Shown here one piece after another: positions 8,038 to 16,353 of a stretch of DNA of 64,000 nt. The position numbers and the translations under genes are program-made. The notes below the pieces were generated by a model, which saw nothing but the letters and a program-made list of their open reading frames with translations, searched no databases and was not told the DNA's origin. Each line of letters begins with the position of its first letter. The first letter of the stretch is position 1. Origin of the DNA: JAENVU01 sp046598395 (lineage in GTDB: Bacteria; Actinomycetota; Acidimicrobiia; IMCC26256; JAENVU01); the NCBI GenBank assembly GCA_046598395.1, contig JBKJIQ010000035.1:27269-91268 (forward strand). The letters run 5' to 3'.

Positions 8038-9869
8038 GGGGCGGCATGGTCAACTCCAATCCGCTCGACGACGAGACGAAGCTGGATCGGGCCGCGGCCG
8101 GTCAAGTGTTGCGGCGGCTGGGCCGAATGCTCCGTCCGTATCGCGCGCAGATCGTGGTCGCCACGGTGGTACTCGTCGCGCAGACGGCGTGTCTGCTTGC
8201 CGGCCCCGCGCTCGTACGCATGGGGGTCGACCAGGGTCTGGTCGGCAAGGACCCGGAGGCACTGAACCGTGCCGCGATTGCGTTCCTCGTGGTCGCGGTG
8301 CTCGGACTGATCTTCGGCCGGTCGGTGATCTGGCTCGTCAGCCGAACCGGCGAACGGTTCCTGCGGTCGTTGCGCGAGCGCGTATTCCGGCACCTCATGG
8401 CACTCTCGCTCGACTTCTTCGATCGAGAAAAGACCGGTCGGCTGGTGGCGCGGATGACATCGGACATCGACGCGCTGCAGGAACTCATCAGCACCGGGCT
8501 CGTGATGTTCGTGCAGAACTTTCTGATCTTCGTCGGCGCGATCGCCGTCATTATTTCGATGAGCTGGGAACTCAGCCTCGGGGTGTTGATCATCGTCCCG
8601 CCGGTGCTCATCGCCAGCCGTTGGTTCCGGCGGCGTTCGAACTTGGCGTACCTCGAAGTGCGAGATCGCATCGGCGAGAACCTCGCGACCCTCCAGGAGG
8701 GCCTCGAAGGGGTCCGAGTGGTGCAGGCGTTCGGCCGTGAAAGCGGCTGGATCGGACGCTTTCGCCACACCAACGAGCGTCAGTACGAGGCCAACCTCGA
8801 AACGGTCCGGATCTCGGCCAAGTACTTCCCGTTTGTGGAGTTCACGGGCGTGATCGGGATCTCGGTGATCGTGGGGCTCGGCGGTGTGTTTGTGGAGCAC
8901 GACGTCGTGACGGTGGGGACCGTGCTCGCGTTCGTCCTGTACCTCAACAATCTCTTCGAGCCGATTCAACAACTGAGCCAGCTCTACAACACGGTGCAGT
9001 CGTCTGGGGCGGCGTTGAACAAGCTGTTCGGGCTCCTCGACACGGAGCCGTCGGTGTCCGAGAAGCCGGGCGCCGTGGATCTGCCCGTTCGCGGCCGCCT
9101 CACGGTGGATGCGGTGTCGTTCGCGTACGGCGGTACCACCGATGCCGACGGTGTGGTGCACCCGCTCGGCCCGGTTGTGCTCGACGGTGTTTCGATCACC
9201 GTGGAACCGGGTGAGCGCGTCGCGCTGGTGGGGCCGACGGGTGCCGGGAAGTCCACGCTCGCCAAGTTGATGGCGCGTTTCTATGATCCGCGCTCGGGGT
9301 CGGTGAGCTACGGCGAGGTCGATCTGCGCAATGCCACCTTGACGAGCTTGCGGCGTTGCATCGTGGTGGTGCCCCAAGAAGGGTTCTTGTTTGCGGGCAC
9401 GATTCGCGACAACGTACGCGTGGGCCGCGACGGCGCGACCGATGCCGACGTGGATGCCGCGGTCGAAGCTCTCGGCCTCACCGAGACGTTTGCGGCCTTC
9501 CCGAACGGTCTCGATACCGAGGTGCGCGAGCGCGGCTCGAGGCTCTCGGCGGGGGAGAAGCAGTTGGTGTCACTCGCCCGCGCCGCGCTCGCGGATCCCA
9601 CGGTCCTGGTGCTTGACGAAGCGACGTCGAACCTCGACCCGGGGACCGAGCACGCGGTCGAGCGCGCACTCGACCGTCTGACCGTTGGCCGTACGGTGGT
9701 GGTGGTGGCGCACCGCCTCTCGACCGCGGCTCGCTGCGACCGGATCGCGGTGGTTGACGAGGGTCAGCTCCAGGAGGTTGGGACCCACGCCGAACTCCTG
9801 GCCCGTGGTGGTCGCTACGCCCGGTTGTTCGCCGCCTGGGACGCCGGCCAAATGGACCGCTCCGCATAA
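8034..9869 (+). CDS. ABC exporter half-transporter, catalytic-site subunit
   Basis: This 611-residue membrane-ATPase fusion partners the preceding gene; the GTGA overlap shows coupled translation. Six membrane helices occupy about residues 35-310 and the ATPase domain follows. Walker A VGPTGAGKST and Walker B VLVLDEATSN with the catalytic Glu are canonical. The signature is LSAGEKQ instead of LSGGQ, so the ATP site formed with the partner's D-type Walker B should be the inactive one. Start choice: GTG 8034 overlaps the upstream stop; ATG 8046 is a possible alternative. The pair would act as a heterodimeric exporter of lipid or drug-like molecules in the inner membrane. Confidence 0.88.
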   Translation: MRGGMVNSNPLDDETKLDRAAAGQVLRRLGRMLRPYRAQIVVATVVLVAQTACLLAGPALVRMGVDQGLVGKDPEALNRAAIAFLVVAVLGLIFGRSVIWLVSRTGERFLRSLRERVFRHLMALSLDFFDREKTGRLVARMTSDIDALQELISTGLVMFVQNFLIFVGAIAVIISMSWELSLGVLIIVPPVLIASRWFRRRSNLAYLEVRDRIGENLATLQEGLEGVRVVQAFGRESGWIGRFRHTNERQYEANLETVRISAKYFPFVEFTGVIGISVIVGLGGVFVEHDVVTVGTVLAFVLYLNNLFEPIQQLSQLYNTVQSSGAALNKLFGLLDTEPSVSEKPGAVDLPVRGRLTVDAVSFAYGGTTDADGVVHPLGPVVLDGVSITVEPGERVALVGPTGAGKSTLAKLMARFYDPRSGSVSYGEVDLRNATLTSLRRCIVVVPQEGFLFAGTIRDNVRVGRDGATDADVDAAVEALGLTETFAAFPNGLDTEVRERGSRLSAGEKQLVSLARAALADPTVLVLDEATSNLDPGTEHAVERALDRLTVGRTVVVVAHRLSTAARCDRIAVVDEGQLQEVGTHAELLARGGRYARLFAAWDAGQMDRSA

Positions 9870-9911
9870 CGGTTGCGGTGCGTAGGGAAGCTGGCGGGAA
9901 CCCAGGGTCCT

Positions 9912-10766
9912 TCAGTCAAGAACGAACTCGCGGATCAATGAAAATGCGGCGTCGGGCTGATCGCGCCAGACGCCGTGGCCGCAATCGGCGAAGCGTTCGA
10001 ACCGGCAGAGGTCGGCCGGGATGCCGGCCGCGATGAGTTCCGCGCCGGCAGCCGGGCATACGGGGTCGTCCTCTCCGGCGAGCAGCAGAACGGGGCGCTC
10101 GACCGAGCTGAGCCGATGGGTGAGATCGAAGGACCGTTGTTCCCCGCGACCCCACTGTTCGAACAGGTCGTAGTTCGACACCTCGAGTTGGCGGCGCATG
10201 CGGTCCGCCGCATCGGGCTGAGTGGTGCGGCCGTACAGCGGCATGCAGAGCTCGAAGTAGCGAGCCATCGACTCCGGGGTCGGTTCGGCCCAGAACCCGG
10301 CCGCGGCATCGCGTGCTTCGGGCCCACCCAACCGCTCGAAGACCGGCAGCATGAGCGCGGGGTCGGAGCGAGCGGTGGTGGAGTCGAGTATCACGCGCGC
10401 GGCATGGGTCGGGTGATCCACCAGGTATTGCAACGCAACCATCCCGCCGAACGACACGCCGTAGACGATCGGTGACTCCACCTCCAGCGCATCGCAGAGC
10501 GTGACCAGGTCGGCAGCCCACTGCTTGAGATTCCAGGTGTCGGGATCGGATCGGTCACTCCGGCCCTGCCCGCGATGGTCGTAGTAGATGATCTGCGCGA
10601 TGTCGGAGAACCGTGACCAGTGCGGTTTGAAGCTCGAGTGATCGAACCCGGGCCCACCGTGTAACAGGATCAACGTCGGCCTGGTCCGCATGGTGGGTCC
10701 GTCGGGAACGAGACCCGGCCCTTCGATGTCGACGAACAGGCGGCAGTCACCGATCGAGATGCGCAT
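9912..10766 (-). CDS. alpha/beta hydrolase, proline iminopeptidase-like
   Basis: This 284-residue protein has the alpha/beta hydrolase fold. The oxyanion-hole motif HGGPG is near residue 40, followed by DHRGQGRSD near 70. The nucleophile elbow YGVSFGG contains the catalytic Ser, the acid is probably the Asp in AGEDDP and the base the His in DCGHGVW. HGGPG plus this spacing is typical of proline iminopeptidases and epoxide-hydrolase-like enzymes, so the substrate may be a peptide, ester or lactone. ATG 10766 is preferred because a TACCGT box lies 6 nt upstream; the frame continues upstream only as antisense of the SDR gene. It is divergent from that gene. Confidence 0.82.
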   Translation of the reverse strand: MRISIGDCRLFVDIEGPGLVPDGPTMRTRPTLILLHGGPGFDHSSFKPHWSRFSDIAQIIYYDHRGQGRSDRSDPDTWNLKQWAADLVTLCDALEVESPIVYGVSFGGMVALQYLVDHPTHAARVILDSTTARSDPALMLPVFERLGGPEARDAAAGFWAEPTPESMARYFELCMPLYGRTTQPDAADRMRRQLEVSNYDLFEQWGRGEQRSFDLTHRLSSVERPVLLLAGEDDPVCPAAGAELIAAGIPADLCRFERFADCGHGVWRDQPDAAFSLIREFVLD

Positions 10767-10772
10767 GCGACG

Positions 10773-10778
10773 ACGGTA
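10773..10778 (-). promoter_or_regulatory. -10 box TACCGT, leaderless start
   Basis: On the minus strand TACCGT is followed by 6 nt and the ATG at 10766. It is separated from the divergent box at 10810 by about 30 bp. Confidence 0.45.
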
Positions 10779-10809
10779 GTGGTCCCTGCGGGGGCCACGC
10801 TTCGGCTCG

Positions 10810-10815
10810 TATCCT
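10810..10815 (+). promoter_or_regulatory. -10 box TATCCT, leaderless start
   Basis: TATCCT is followed by 6 nt and the ATG at 10822. No ribosome binding site is present, which fits a leaderless transcript. Confidence 0.45.
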
Positions 10816-10821
10816 CGGCCG

Positions 10822-11652
10822 ATGGATGAACTCAACGGCAAGGTTGCAGTCGTCACGGGTGCGGGGAGTGGGATCGGGCACGCGCTGGCGGTTGCGTTCG
10901 CGGCGGAGGGTATGAACGTCGCGATCGCGGATGTGGAGCCGGGCGCGCTTGATGCCGTGACCGTTGAGCTGCGGGCCGGCGGCGCGTCGGTACTCGCTCG
11001 GACCGTGGACGTGTCGGTCGCGGCCGATGTGGAGCAGTTCGCGGCCGCGGTCGACTCCGAGTTCGGCGGGACCGAGGTGTTGTGCAACAACGCGGGCGTC
11101 TTCGCCGGCGGCCAGATGTGGGACCGGCCGCTGGCTGATTTCGAGTGGGTCATGGGAGTGAACTTCTACGGGATGCTCCACGGGATCCGCGCGTTTGTGC
11201 CGGGCATGATTGAGCGAGGACGGCCCGGCCACGTCGTGAATACGATCTCGGCGGCGGGCCTGTTCCCGTCGGCCTTCTCGTCGCCCTACACCGCGTCGAA
11301 GTTCGCGGCGCTGGGATTGACCGAATGTCTGGCCGCGGAACTGGTGGCTGGGGGTGCGCCGATTGGCGTCACCGCGCTGTGTCCCGGCGCAGTCAAGACG
11401 GCAATCGCGAGTTCAGAACGCAATCGGGCCGACCCGACTGCATCCGATCCCGCGTCGGAGTTTGTGGGCCGAATGCTGACCGAGAACACCGAAAGAGGGA
11501 TGCCACCGGCGGGCGTCGCCGCGATGGTCGTCGACGCGATTCGCGCCGGACGCTATTTGCAGCTCACGGGCGACGGTTACGCGACCGCGCTCGGAATGCG
11601 GACCGACGAACTACTCGCCGGTGGCCTTCCCGCCTTGCCGCACTTCGACTGA
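10822..11652 (+). CDS. SDR family oxidoreductase
   Basis: This 276-residue classical short-chain dehydrogenase has the cofactor motif TGAGSGIG at 12-19, NNAG at 89-92, and the catalytic triad S143 (ISAAG) and Y156/K160 (YTASK). Asp near residue 37 at the end of beta2 (AIADVEPG) suggests NAD(H) preference. It should oxidise or reduce a hydroxyl/keto group on an unidentified substrate. The length fits the family. The start is leaderless, and the stop directly abuts the stop of the convergent ECF S-component gene, leaving no room for a separate terminator. Confidence 0.88.
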   Translation: MDELNGKVAVVTGAGSGIGHALAVAFAAEGMNVAIADVEPGALDAVTVELRAGGASVLARTVDVSVAADVEQFAAAVDSEFGGTEVLCNNAGVFAGGQMWDRPLADFEWVMGVNFYGMLHGIRAFVPGMIERGRPGHVVNTISAAGLFPSAFSSPYTASKFAALGLTECLAAELVAGGAPIGVTALCPGAVKTAIASSERNRADPTASDPASEFVGRMLTENTERGMPPAGVAAMVVDAIRAGRYLQLTGDGYATALGMRTDELLAGGLPALPHFD

Positions 11653-12510
11653 TCACGCGGTCACGTTGCGGTCAACCATTGCATCGGTGACCGGTTCGAA
11701 CTCCGTGACGGGATCGAGACGGTGGGCGAAGCGTCGCAACGTGGCGAGCACCGGCCGCCCGGTGAGCAGGATCAACACGAGGGTCGGAAGTGCCCGCGCC
11801 GCATCGTTCGCAAACGAGGTGGCCACATAGAAGGACCAGTAGTGATGGAGCGTCGTCCCGATCCCGGATCCGGGGACCCACGACAACGCGCCGCCGTCAC
11901 GCTGGTAGGGCCAGAACCAGAAGTTCATGACGGCGCCGAAGAGGAATCCCCATATCCAACCGAAGGCGCCGAGCGCGAACACCTCGATCCGTGGTGACCA
12001 ACGGCGCGTGATCTGACCAACCCATCCTGCGGTGGCGCCGAGCCAGGCCAAGGCGAGCATCTGGTAGGGCAACCACGGCCCGATGCCACCGGTGATGACT
12101 GCGGATACCGCCATCGCGCTCAAGCCCAACAACATGCCGAACCGAGGCCCGAACGCGACGCCGGCGAGGACGACGAAGAAGTAGAAGGCGTTATTGCCGA
12201 GGGGGAGCGCGATGAGCCGCAGGAGTCCTTCGGACGCTGCCAGCACGCCCAGGACCGCGACGGTCATGGCAGTCATCGAACCGCGTCGGACCTCGAGGAG
12301 GAGCGCGGTCAGGGCGAGGGCCCCGACCACACCGGCCACGAGTGGGGCATCGCCGGAATGGGCTTGATCGGGGAGCGCCTCGGTGGGAAGCCAGAACGGG
12401 TAGAGGAATGCGGCGATGCCGATGACCGTCACGAGCGCGTAGATCGCGACGGGTTGGATCCGGGTGACCCACGATCCCGTGCGTGATGGCGCAAGCACGG
12501 CGGCACTCAT
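11653..12510 (-). CDS. ECF transporter S component
   Basis: This 285-residue, very hydrophobic protein has about seven membrane segments and is the last gene of a T-A-S operon. In energy-coupling-factor transporters the S component is the membrane-embedded substrate binder. Notable blocks are an ALPLGNNAFYFF stretch and GWIWGFLFGAVMNFWFWPYQ, which has the aromatic-rich look of S components from actinobacterial ECF loci. It is longer than BtuM or BioY (about 200). ATG 12510 overlaps the ATPase stop (ATGA). Given the riboswitch and DUF4430 gene beside the operon, a corrinoid is the best-supported substrate, but this is inference. Confidence 0.75.
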   Translation of the reverse strand: MSAAVLAPSRTGSWVTRIQPVAIYALVTVIGIAAFLYPFWLPTEALPDQAHSGDAPLVAGVVGALALTALLLEVRRGSMTAMTVAVLGVLAASEGLLRLIALPLGNNAFYFFVVLAGVAFGPRFGMLLGLSAMAVSAVITGGIGPWLPYQMLALAWLGATAGWVGQITRRWSPRIEVFALGAFGWIWGFLFGAVMNFWFWPYQRDGGALSWVPGSGIGTTLHHYWSFYVATSFANDAARALPTLVLILLTGRPVLATLRRFAHRLDPVTEFEPVTDAMVDRNVTA

Positions 12511-14069
12511 ACCGGATCCAATGCGGCAGCGACCTGTTCGACGGTGAGGAACCCCGGCAGCACCTTCGCGATCTGGGGGGCGAACAACGAGTCGGCCAGG
12601 GTCGTGGCGGCGGGCCCGGCCGCGACGATTTCGCCGTCGCCGAGCACGACGGCGTGGCTCGCACATCGCGCCGCGAGCTCGACATCGTGAGTAGCCAACA
12701 CCACCGCGCCGCCGGTCGCGCGATGCGTTCCGATCGCGCGTTCCAGCGCGTGTCGCGATGCCGCGTCCATACCGCGGGTCGGTTCGTCGAGCAGGAGAAC
12801 GGGCGCGCCGCCGACCGCTACTGCCGCGACGGCCACTCTTTGGCGCTCTCCGCCGGACAGCGAGCGAGGGTGGCGGTCCGCGAGTGCGGTCAGTCCGAGG
12901 GCGTCGAGCCAGTGATCCACTGCCTCGGGGGACCGGCGGCCGAGCAAGCGCAGCGTCTCGCTCACTTCATCGCGGACCGTCGATCGGAAGAGGAGGCTGG
13001 AGGGATCCTGGGGAACGTACGCCCGGGCGGCGGTGCCTTCGACGGTGCCTCGTCGGGGTGACACGAGGTTCGCGAGGGTCCGGAGCAGCGTGCTCTTCCC
13101 GGCGCCGTTGCGTCCGAGCAGTGCGACGACGTCCCCTGCGTAAATGTCGAGGTCGATGTGGTGCAGCACGGGTTGGTCGGAGAGATCGACGTCGAGGCCG
13201 CGGGCGCGCACGAGCAGCTCGCCGGACAAAGCTGGTGGTACTAGTTCGGGTGCCGCGGGGATGGTGGTGGCTCGGGCTCGGCGGCGCGCGTCGCGTACCG
13301 TCAGCGGCGGAGGATTCCAGCCCAGCAAATGGCCGAGGCGGGTGACGGGCGGTGCACCCGGGTACTCGGTGAGCACGATCTCGGGAGCCGCCGGCGCGCC
13401 GACCAATCGACCGTCGGCGATCAGCACAGCAACGTCGGCGATCGGGGCCGCGCGTTCGAGACGGTGTTCGGCAATAAGAATGGTGGTGCCGAGATCCGCG
13501 TTGAGCCGCGCGATCGCGGCGAGCACATCTTCGGCGCCTTGAGGATCGAGCTGGCTCGTCGGTTCGTCGAGGACGAGGACCGACGGCGTGGTCGCGAGTG
13601 CTCCCGCGATCGCACAGCGTTGTCGTTCCCCACCCGAGAGCGTTGCCGGGTTCCGGTCGCGGAGATGGGCAACGCCGAGCGCGTCCATCACCTCTTCCAC
13701 GCGTCGGCGCATTCCGGCCGGATCTCCTCCGAGGTTCTCGAGCCCGAACGCGATATCGGCTTCCACCCGATCGACGACGAACTGAGCTTCGGGATCTTGG
13801 TGTACGAAGCCGACGACGTCGGCAAGTTCGCGTGGTGGGTGGTCGCGAGTGGAGCGGCCCGCGACGATCACCGTGCCGCCGAACTTGCCCCCTGACGTGT
13901 GAGGTACGAGTCCATTAGCGGCGCGAAGCAATGTGCTCTTGCCCGAACCGGACGAGCCGACGACGAGGAGGACGTCGCCCGGCGCGACGCAGAGGTCGAT
14001 ATCGGCCAACGCTGTAGGACCATCGGGATATCCGAAGGAAACGCCCTGATATTCAAGTGCGCCGGTCAC
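12507..14069 (-). CDS. ECF transporter energizing ATPase, tandem CbiO-type
   Basis: This 520-residue protein contains two complete CbiO/EcfA-type ATPase domains in tandem, the fused form of EcfA1-EcfA2. In the first half, Walker A GSSGSGKS is at 38-45, followed by signature LSGGERQR and Walker B VLVLDEPTSQLD. In the second half, Walker A is LGRNGAGKST, with the same signature and LLLDEPTRGMD. Both catalytic Glu residues are present, so both sites should be active. GTG 14069 overlaps the stop of the T-component gene (GTGA), which sets the start; the frame continues upstream only as antisense or out-of-frame coding sequence. It powers uptake through the T and S subunits at the cytoplasmic membrane. 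Confidence 0.9.
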   Translation of the reverse strand: MTGALEYQGVSFGYPDGPTALADIDLCVAPGDVLLVVGSSGSGKSTLLRAANGLVPHTSGGKFGGTVIVAGRSTRDHPPRELADVVGFVHQDPEAQFVVDRVEADIAFGLENLGGDPAGMRRRVEEVMDALGVAHLRDRNPATLSGGERQRCAIAGALATTPSVLVLDEPTSQLDPQGAEDVLAAIARLNADLGTTILIAEHRLERAAPIADVAVLIADGRLVGAPAAPEIVLTEYPGAPPVTRLGHLLGWNPPPLTVRDARRRARATTIPAAPELVPPALSGELLVRARGLDVDLSDQPVLHHIDLDIYAGDVVALLGRNGAGKSTLLRTLANLVSPRRGTVEGTAARAYVPQDPSSLLFRSTVRDEVSETLRLLGRRSPEAVDHWLDALGLTALADRHPRSLSGGERQRVAVAAVAVGGAPVLLLDEPTRGMDAASRHALERAIGTHRATGGAVVLATHDVELAARCASHAVVLGDGEIVAAGPAATTLADSLFAPQIAKVLPGFLTVEQVAAALDPV

Positions 14070-15193
14070 GGGGTCACCACCGCGGCGGGTTCGCGTCGGA
14101 CCGACGGGGCGCTCGAATCCGGAGCTGCCGCGGGCACAGGCGCGCGGCGTGCGAGTGGGGCGAGGAGCGGGAGCAGCGCGACCGCGACGAGGGGATCGAA
14201 ACGCGGCCAGGCCACCGGGCTGGCGTACCAGGCGAGGGTTGGGTTCCCGGCGCCAGAGAGCGCGGCGAGGGCAAGGGGGCTGAGCGCGACCGTGGCCATG
14301 AGCAACCAGTCGGCACCTTGGAGTGGCCGGCGCCGGTAGGTGGTCCGGTGCACACCGCGCGAACTGCGCCAGATTCCCGCGATGAGCGCGACCACGCCGA
14401 TCGCCCCACAGACGAGCGCGGGGGTGGCACTGTTGCCAATCAGTGCGAGGAATCCCACGGCGAACGCCACGAGCGCGACGAGCACGCACCAACCCGCTTC
14501 AACCTCCGCGCGTTGCGGTCCGCGAATCCCAAAGCCGCGTGAGTCCATCGATTCGGCGAGTGAGACCGCGCGTTCCATGCCGCGTTCGAGGACCGGCAAG
14601 ATCGATCTGAGAATTCTCCCACGGCGTACGGCGTGTCCGCCGGTGCGCGCGCGATCGGCCTCGCGTACTGCTCGCACTGATTCGATGGTCGCAGGGATAT
14701 AGGCGAGGGCCACGGTGACGACGACCCCGAGTTCGTAAAATGAGCGCGGCGTCGATTGGACCAACTCGTAGTGCGACCAGATGGTGTTGACCGCACCGAA
14801 CACGGCCATGACCCCAATGACCGTGAAGGCCACGGCCGCGGCTTGTAGCACGATGTCGCTCTCGACGGTTCCGCCCACGGTGAAGCCGCCGAGCGCATCG
14901 GGCATCGTTGCGTGCGGCACGGCGAACATCACGTTGAGGCCGTTGTGGGTGGTGAGTGCGGCCATGAACACTCTCAGGAGTCCGAACACCACGCCGAGTG
15001 TGATCAAGATCGGGAAGGCGCTGCGGTACGGGCCGTCGGGCGCGTGGGCCTCCACCAACAGCCAGGCGACACCGATGATGAGCGCCACGTAGACCGGGCT
15101 CGGCGCGAGCTGGACGGCCGCGGCCGCCGAAAGTGCCCACGCGAACCAGGCCACCGAATGCCAAGGGTGTGGCGTTGCCGCGGGCCGATGCAT
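14066..15193 (-). CDS. ECF transporter T component (CbiQ/EcfT family)
   Basis: This 375-residue membrane protein is first in the ECF operon. Helices near residues 10-60, 100-135 and 165-190 are followed by a cytoplasmic region carrying ESMDSRGFG, the family's Ala-Arg-Gly-type coupling motif that docks onto the ATPases. EcfT proteins usually have about 260 residues; here roughly 110 extra residues with two or three more hydrophobic segments and a Pro/Ala-rich tail follow. The ATG has AGGGGA just upstream. The divergent riboswitch starts within about 45 bp of this start, so the operon's own promoter must be compressed into or overlap the riboswitch DNA. Confidence 0.82.
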   Translation of the reverse strand: MHRPAATPHPWHSVAWFAWALSAAAAVQLAPSPVYVALIIGVAWLLVEAHAPDGPYRSAFPILITLGVVFGLLRVFMAALTTHNGLNVMFAVPHATMPDALGGFTVGGTVESDIVLQAAAVAFTVIGVMAVFGAVNTIWSHYELVQSTPRSFYELGVVVTVALAYIPATIESVRAVREADRARTGGHAVRRGRILRSILPVLERGMERAVSLAESMDSRGFGIRGPQRAEVEAGWCVLVALVAFAVGFLALIGNSATPALVCGAIGVVALIAGIWRSSRGVHRTTYRRRPLQGADWLLMATVALSPLALAALSGAGNPTLAWYASPVAWPRFDPLVAVALLPLLAPLARRAPVPAAAPDSSAPSVRREPAAVVTP

Positions 15194-15235
15194 TCCCCTA
15201 GGGTGACCGCTCGAGCGCGGTCGTGCCCAACCCCG

Positions 15236-15372
15236 GATGGTGGGCGTGACCGATTGACCGGGTCGATCTCGGTCATTGGGTGGAGGAAGCCGGTGCGAGA
15301 CCGGCGCTGACCCGCAACTGTGAGCGGATCGAAACTACGAGTTTCGGCCCGTGAGCCAGGACTTCCGCCGCG
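15236..15372 (+). ncRNA. cobalamin riboswitch
   Basis: The conserved core GCCGGTGCGAGACCGGC begins near 15289 and continues with GCTGACCCGCAACTGTGAGC. A B12-box-like GTGAGCCAGGACTTCCGCC follows at about 15351-15369. These blocks, in this order and spacing, are diagnostic of the adenosylcobalamin-type riboswitch family. Downstream, a CCCCTTCGGGG hairpin and a GGCCCTC/GAGGGGCC pairing just before the GGAGG ribosome site could form the expression platform. It faces the DUF4430 gene at 15455, not the ECF operon. Outer boundaries are approximate. Confidence 0.88.
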
Positions 15373-15454
15373 CTCCACCGGCCCGCCGGTGTATCCGCCC
15401 CTTCGGGGTCCGAAATGAGCGGCCCTCGTGGAGAGGGGCCCGCGGAGGTTGGTC

Positions 15455-16312
15455 ATGATCCAACGAAGAGCTGTGCTCGCGGCATTGGTCGCGGCGTTCG
15501 CGACTGCCGGAGTGGTGGGTATCCCTGGTTCCGGAGTGGCACACGCCGCCGGCGCGCATCGGGCGATGGTCGTCGTGGATACCGGTACGACCACCTACCA
15601 GAAGGTCATCAGCTTCGATGGCGACTCCATCACCGGAATCCAGGCGTTGCAGCTCGCCGGCGCGGAGCCCGTGGTCTATTCCTTCTCCGGTCAGGGTGGT
15701 GCAGTGTGTCGGCTCTTCGGCGTTGGTCGCGATGCCGGCCCGAACTGTCTCGGCGGCACCGACGGCGACAACCGATACTGGGCATATTTCCGCGCGCCGA
15801 GTGGAACGTCGTCGTTCACGTACTCCCGAGCCGGCGGCGGTTCGACCCAAGTCCGCGACGGCGATGTGGAGGGTTGGAAGTTCGGGACCGGCACCGCGCC
15901 GGCGTGGTCCCCGGTGCCGCCGGAACCCGCAACCACCACCACGACCGTGCCCGCGCCGCCGCCTTCGAACCTTCCGCCCACGGGAGGTGCTGGGGGCGTC
16001 GCTCCGGCGGGGACCGGGCCTACCTTGGCGCCGGGCGCAACGCCGGAACAGATCGCTGCGTTCTACGCTGCGCTCGGTTCGACCACCACCACGACCACGG
16101 TCGTACCCGCGACCGCGGAGGTGCGGGCCAATCGAGCGACGCGCGGCGCGACCCGGCGGGTGGCTGCGGGACGGGTTGCCGGCGCGACGGACTCGCCGGG
16201 TTCGAACGGCGATGGTGGAAGCGCGGGGTCACTCGCGCTGTTCGCGATCGTTGCCGTTGCCCTCGGCGGTGGTGGCATGCTGCTCCGTCGCTCGCGTCGG
16301 CGGGTTGTCTAA
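15455..16312 (+). CDS. DUF4430 domain surface protein, predicted corrinoid binder
   Basis: This 285-residue exported protein has a signal peptide (1-32, ending VAHAAG) and a domain at about 36-145 resembling DUF4430, which shares the fold of the C-terminal domain of transcobalamin and intrinsic factor. Its typical feature is the RYWAYFRAPSG...W pattern near 107-141; C85 and C98 could form a disulfide. A Pro/Thr-rich linker (152-250) and a C-terminal membrane helix with an RRSRRR tail (258-285) anchor it to the cell surface. The gene follows a cobalamin riboswitch, with GGAGG upstream of ATG 15455. It probably captures B12 for the divergent ECF transporter. LPPTG at 173-177 is too far from the anchor to be a normal sorting signal. 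Confidence 0.78.
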   Translation: MIQRRAVLAALVAAFATAGVVGIPGSGVAHAAGAHRAMVVVDTGTTTYQKVISFDGDSITGIQALQLAGAEPVVYSFSGQGGAVCRLFGVGRDAGPNCLGGTDGDNRYWAYFRAPSGTSSFTYSRAGGGSTQVRDGDVEGWKFGTGTAPAWSPVPPEPATTTTTVPAPPPSNLPPTGGAGGVAPAGTGPTLAPGATPEQIAAFYAALGSTTTTTTVVPATAEVRANRATRGATRRVAAGRVAGATDSPGSNGDGGSAGSLALFAIVAVALGGGGMLLRRSRRRVV

Positions 16313-16353
16313 CCGGCGCCGGGCGAGGTATTGAGGTATTAAGGTCTGATCAA

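Noticed and set aside
15971..15988. LPPTG as a sortase sorting signal in the DUF4430 protein
   Set aside because: It is about 85 residues before the C-terminal membrane helix; sorting signals sit directly before it. The helix with its Arg tail is enough for anchoring.
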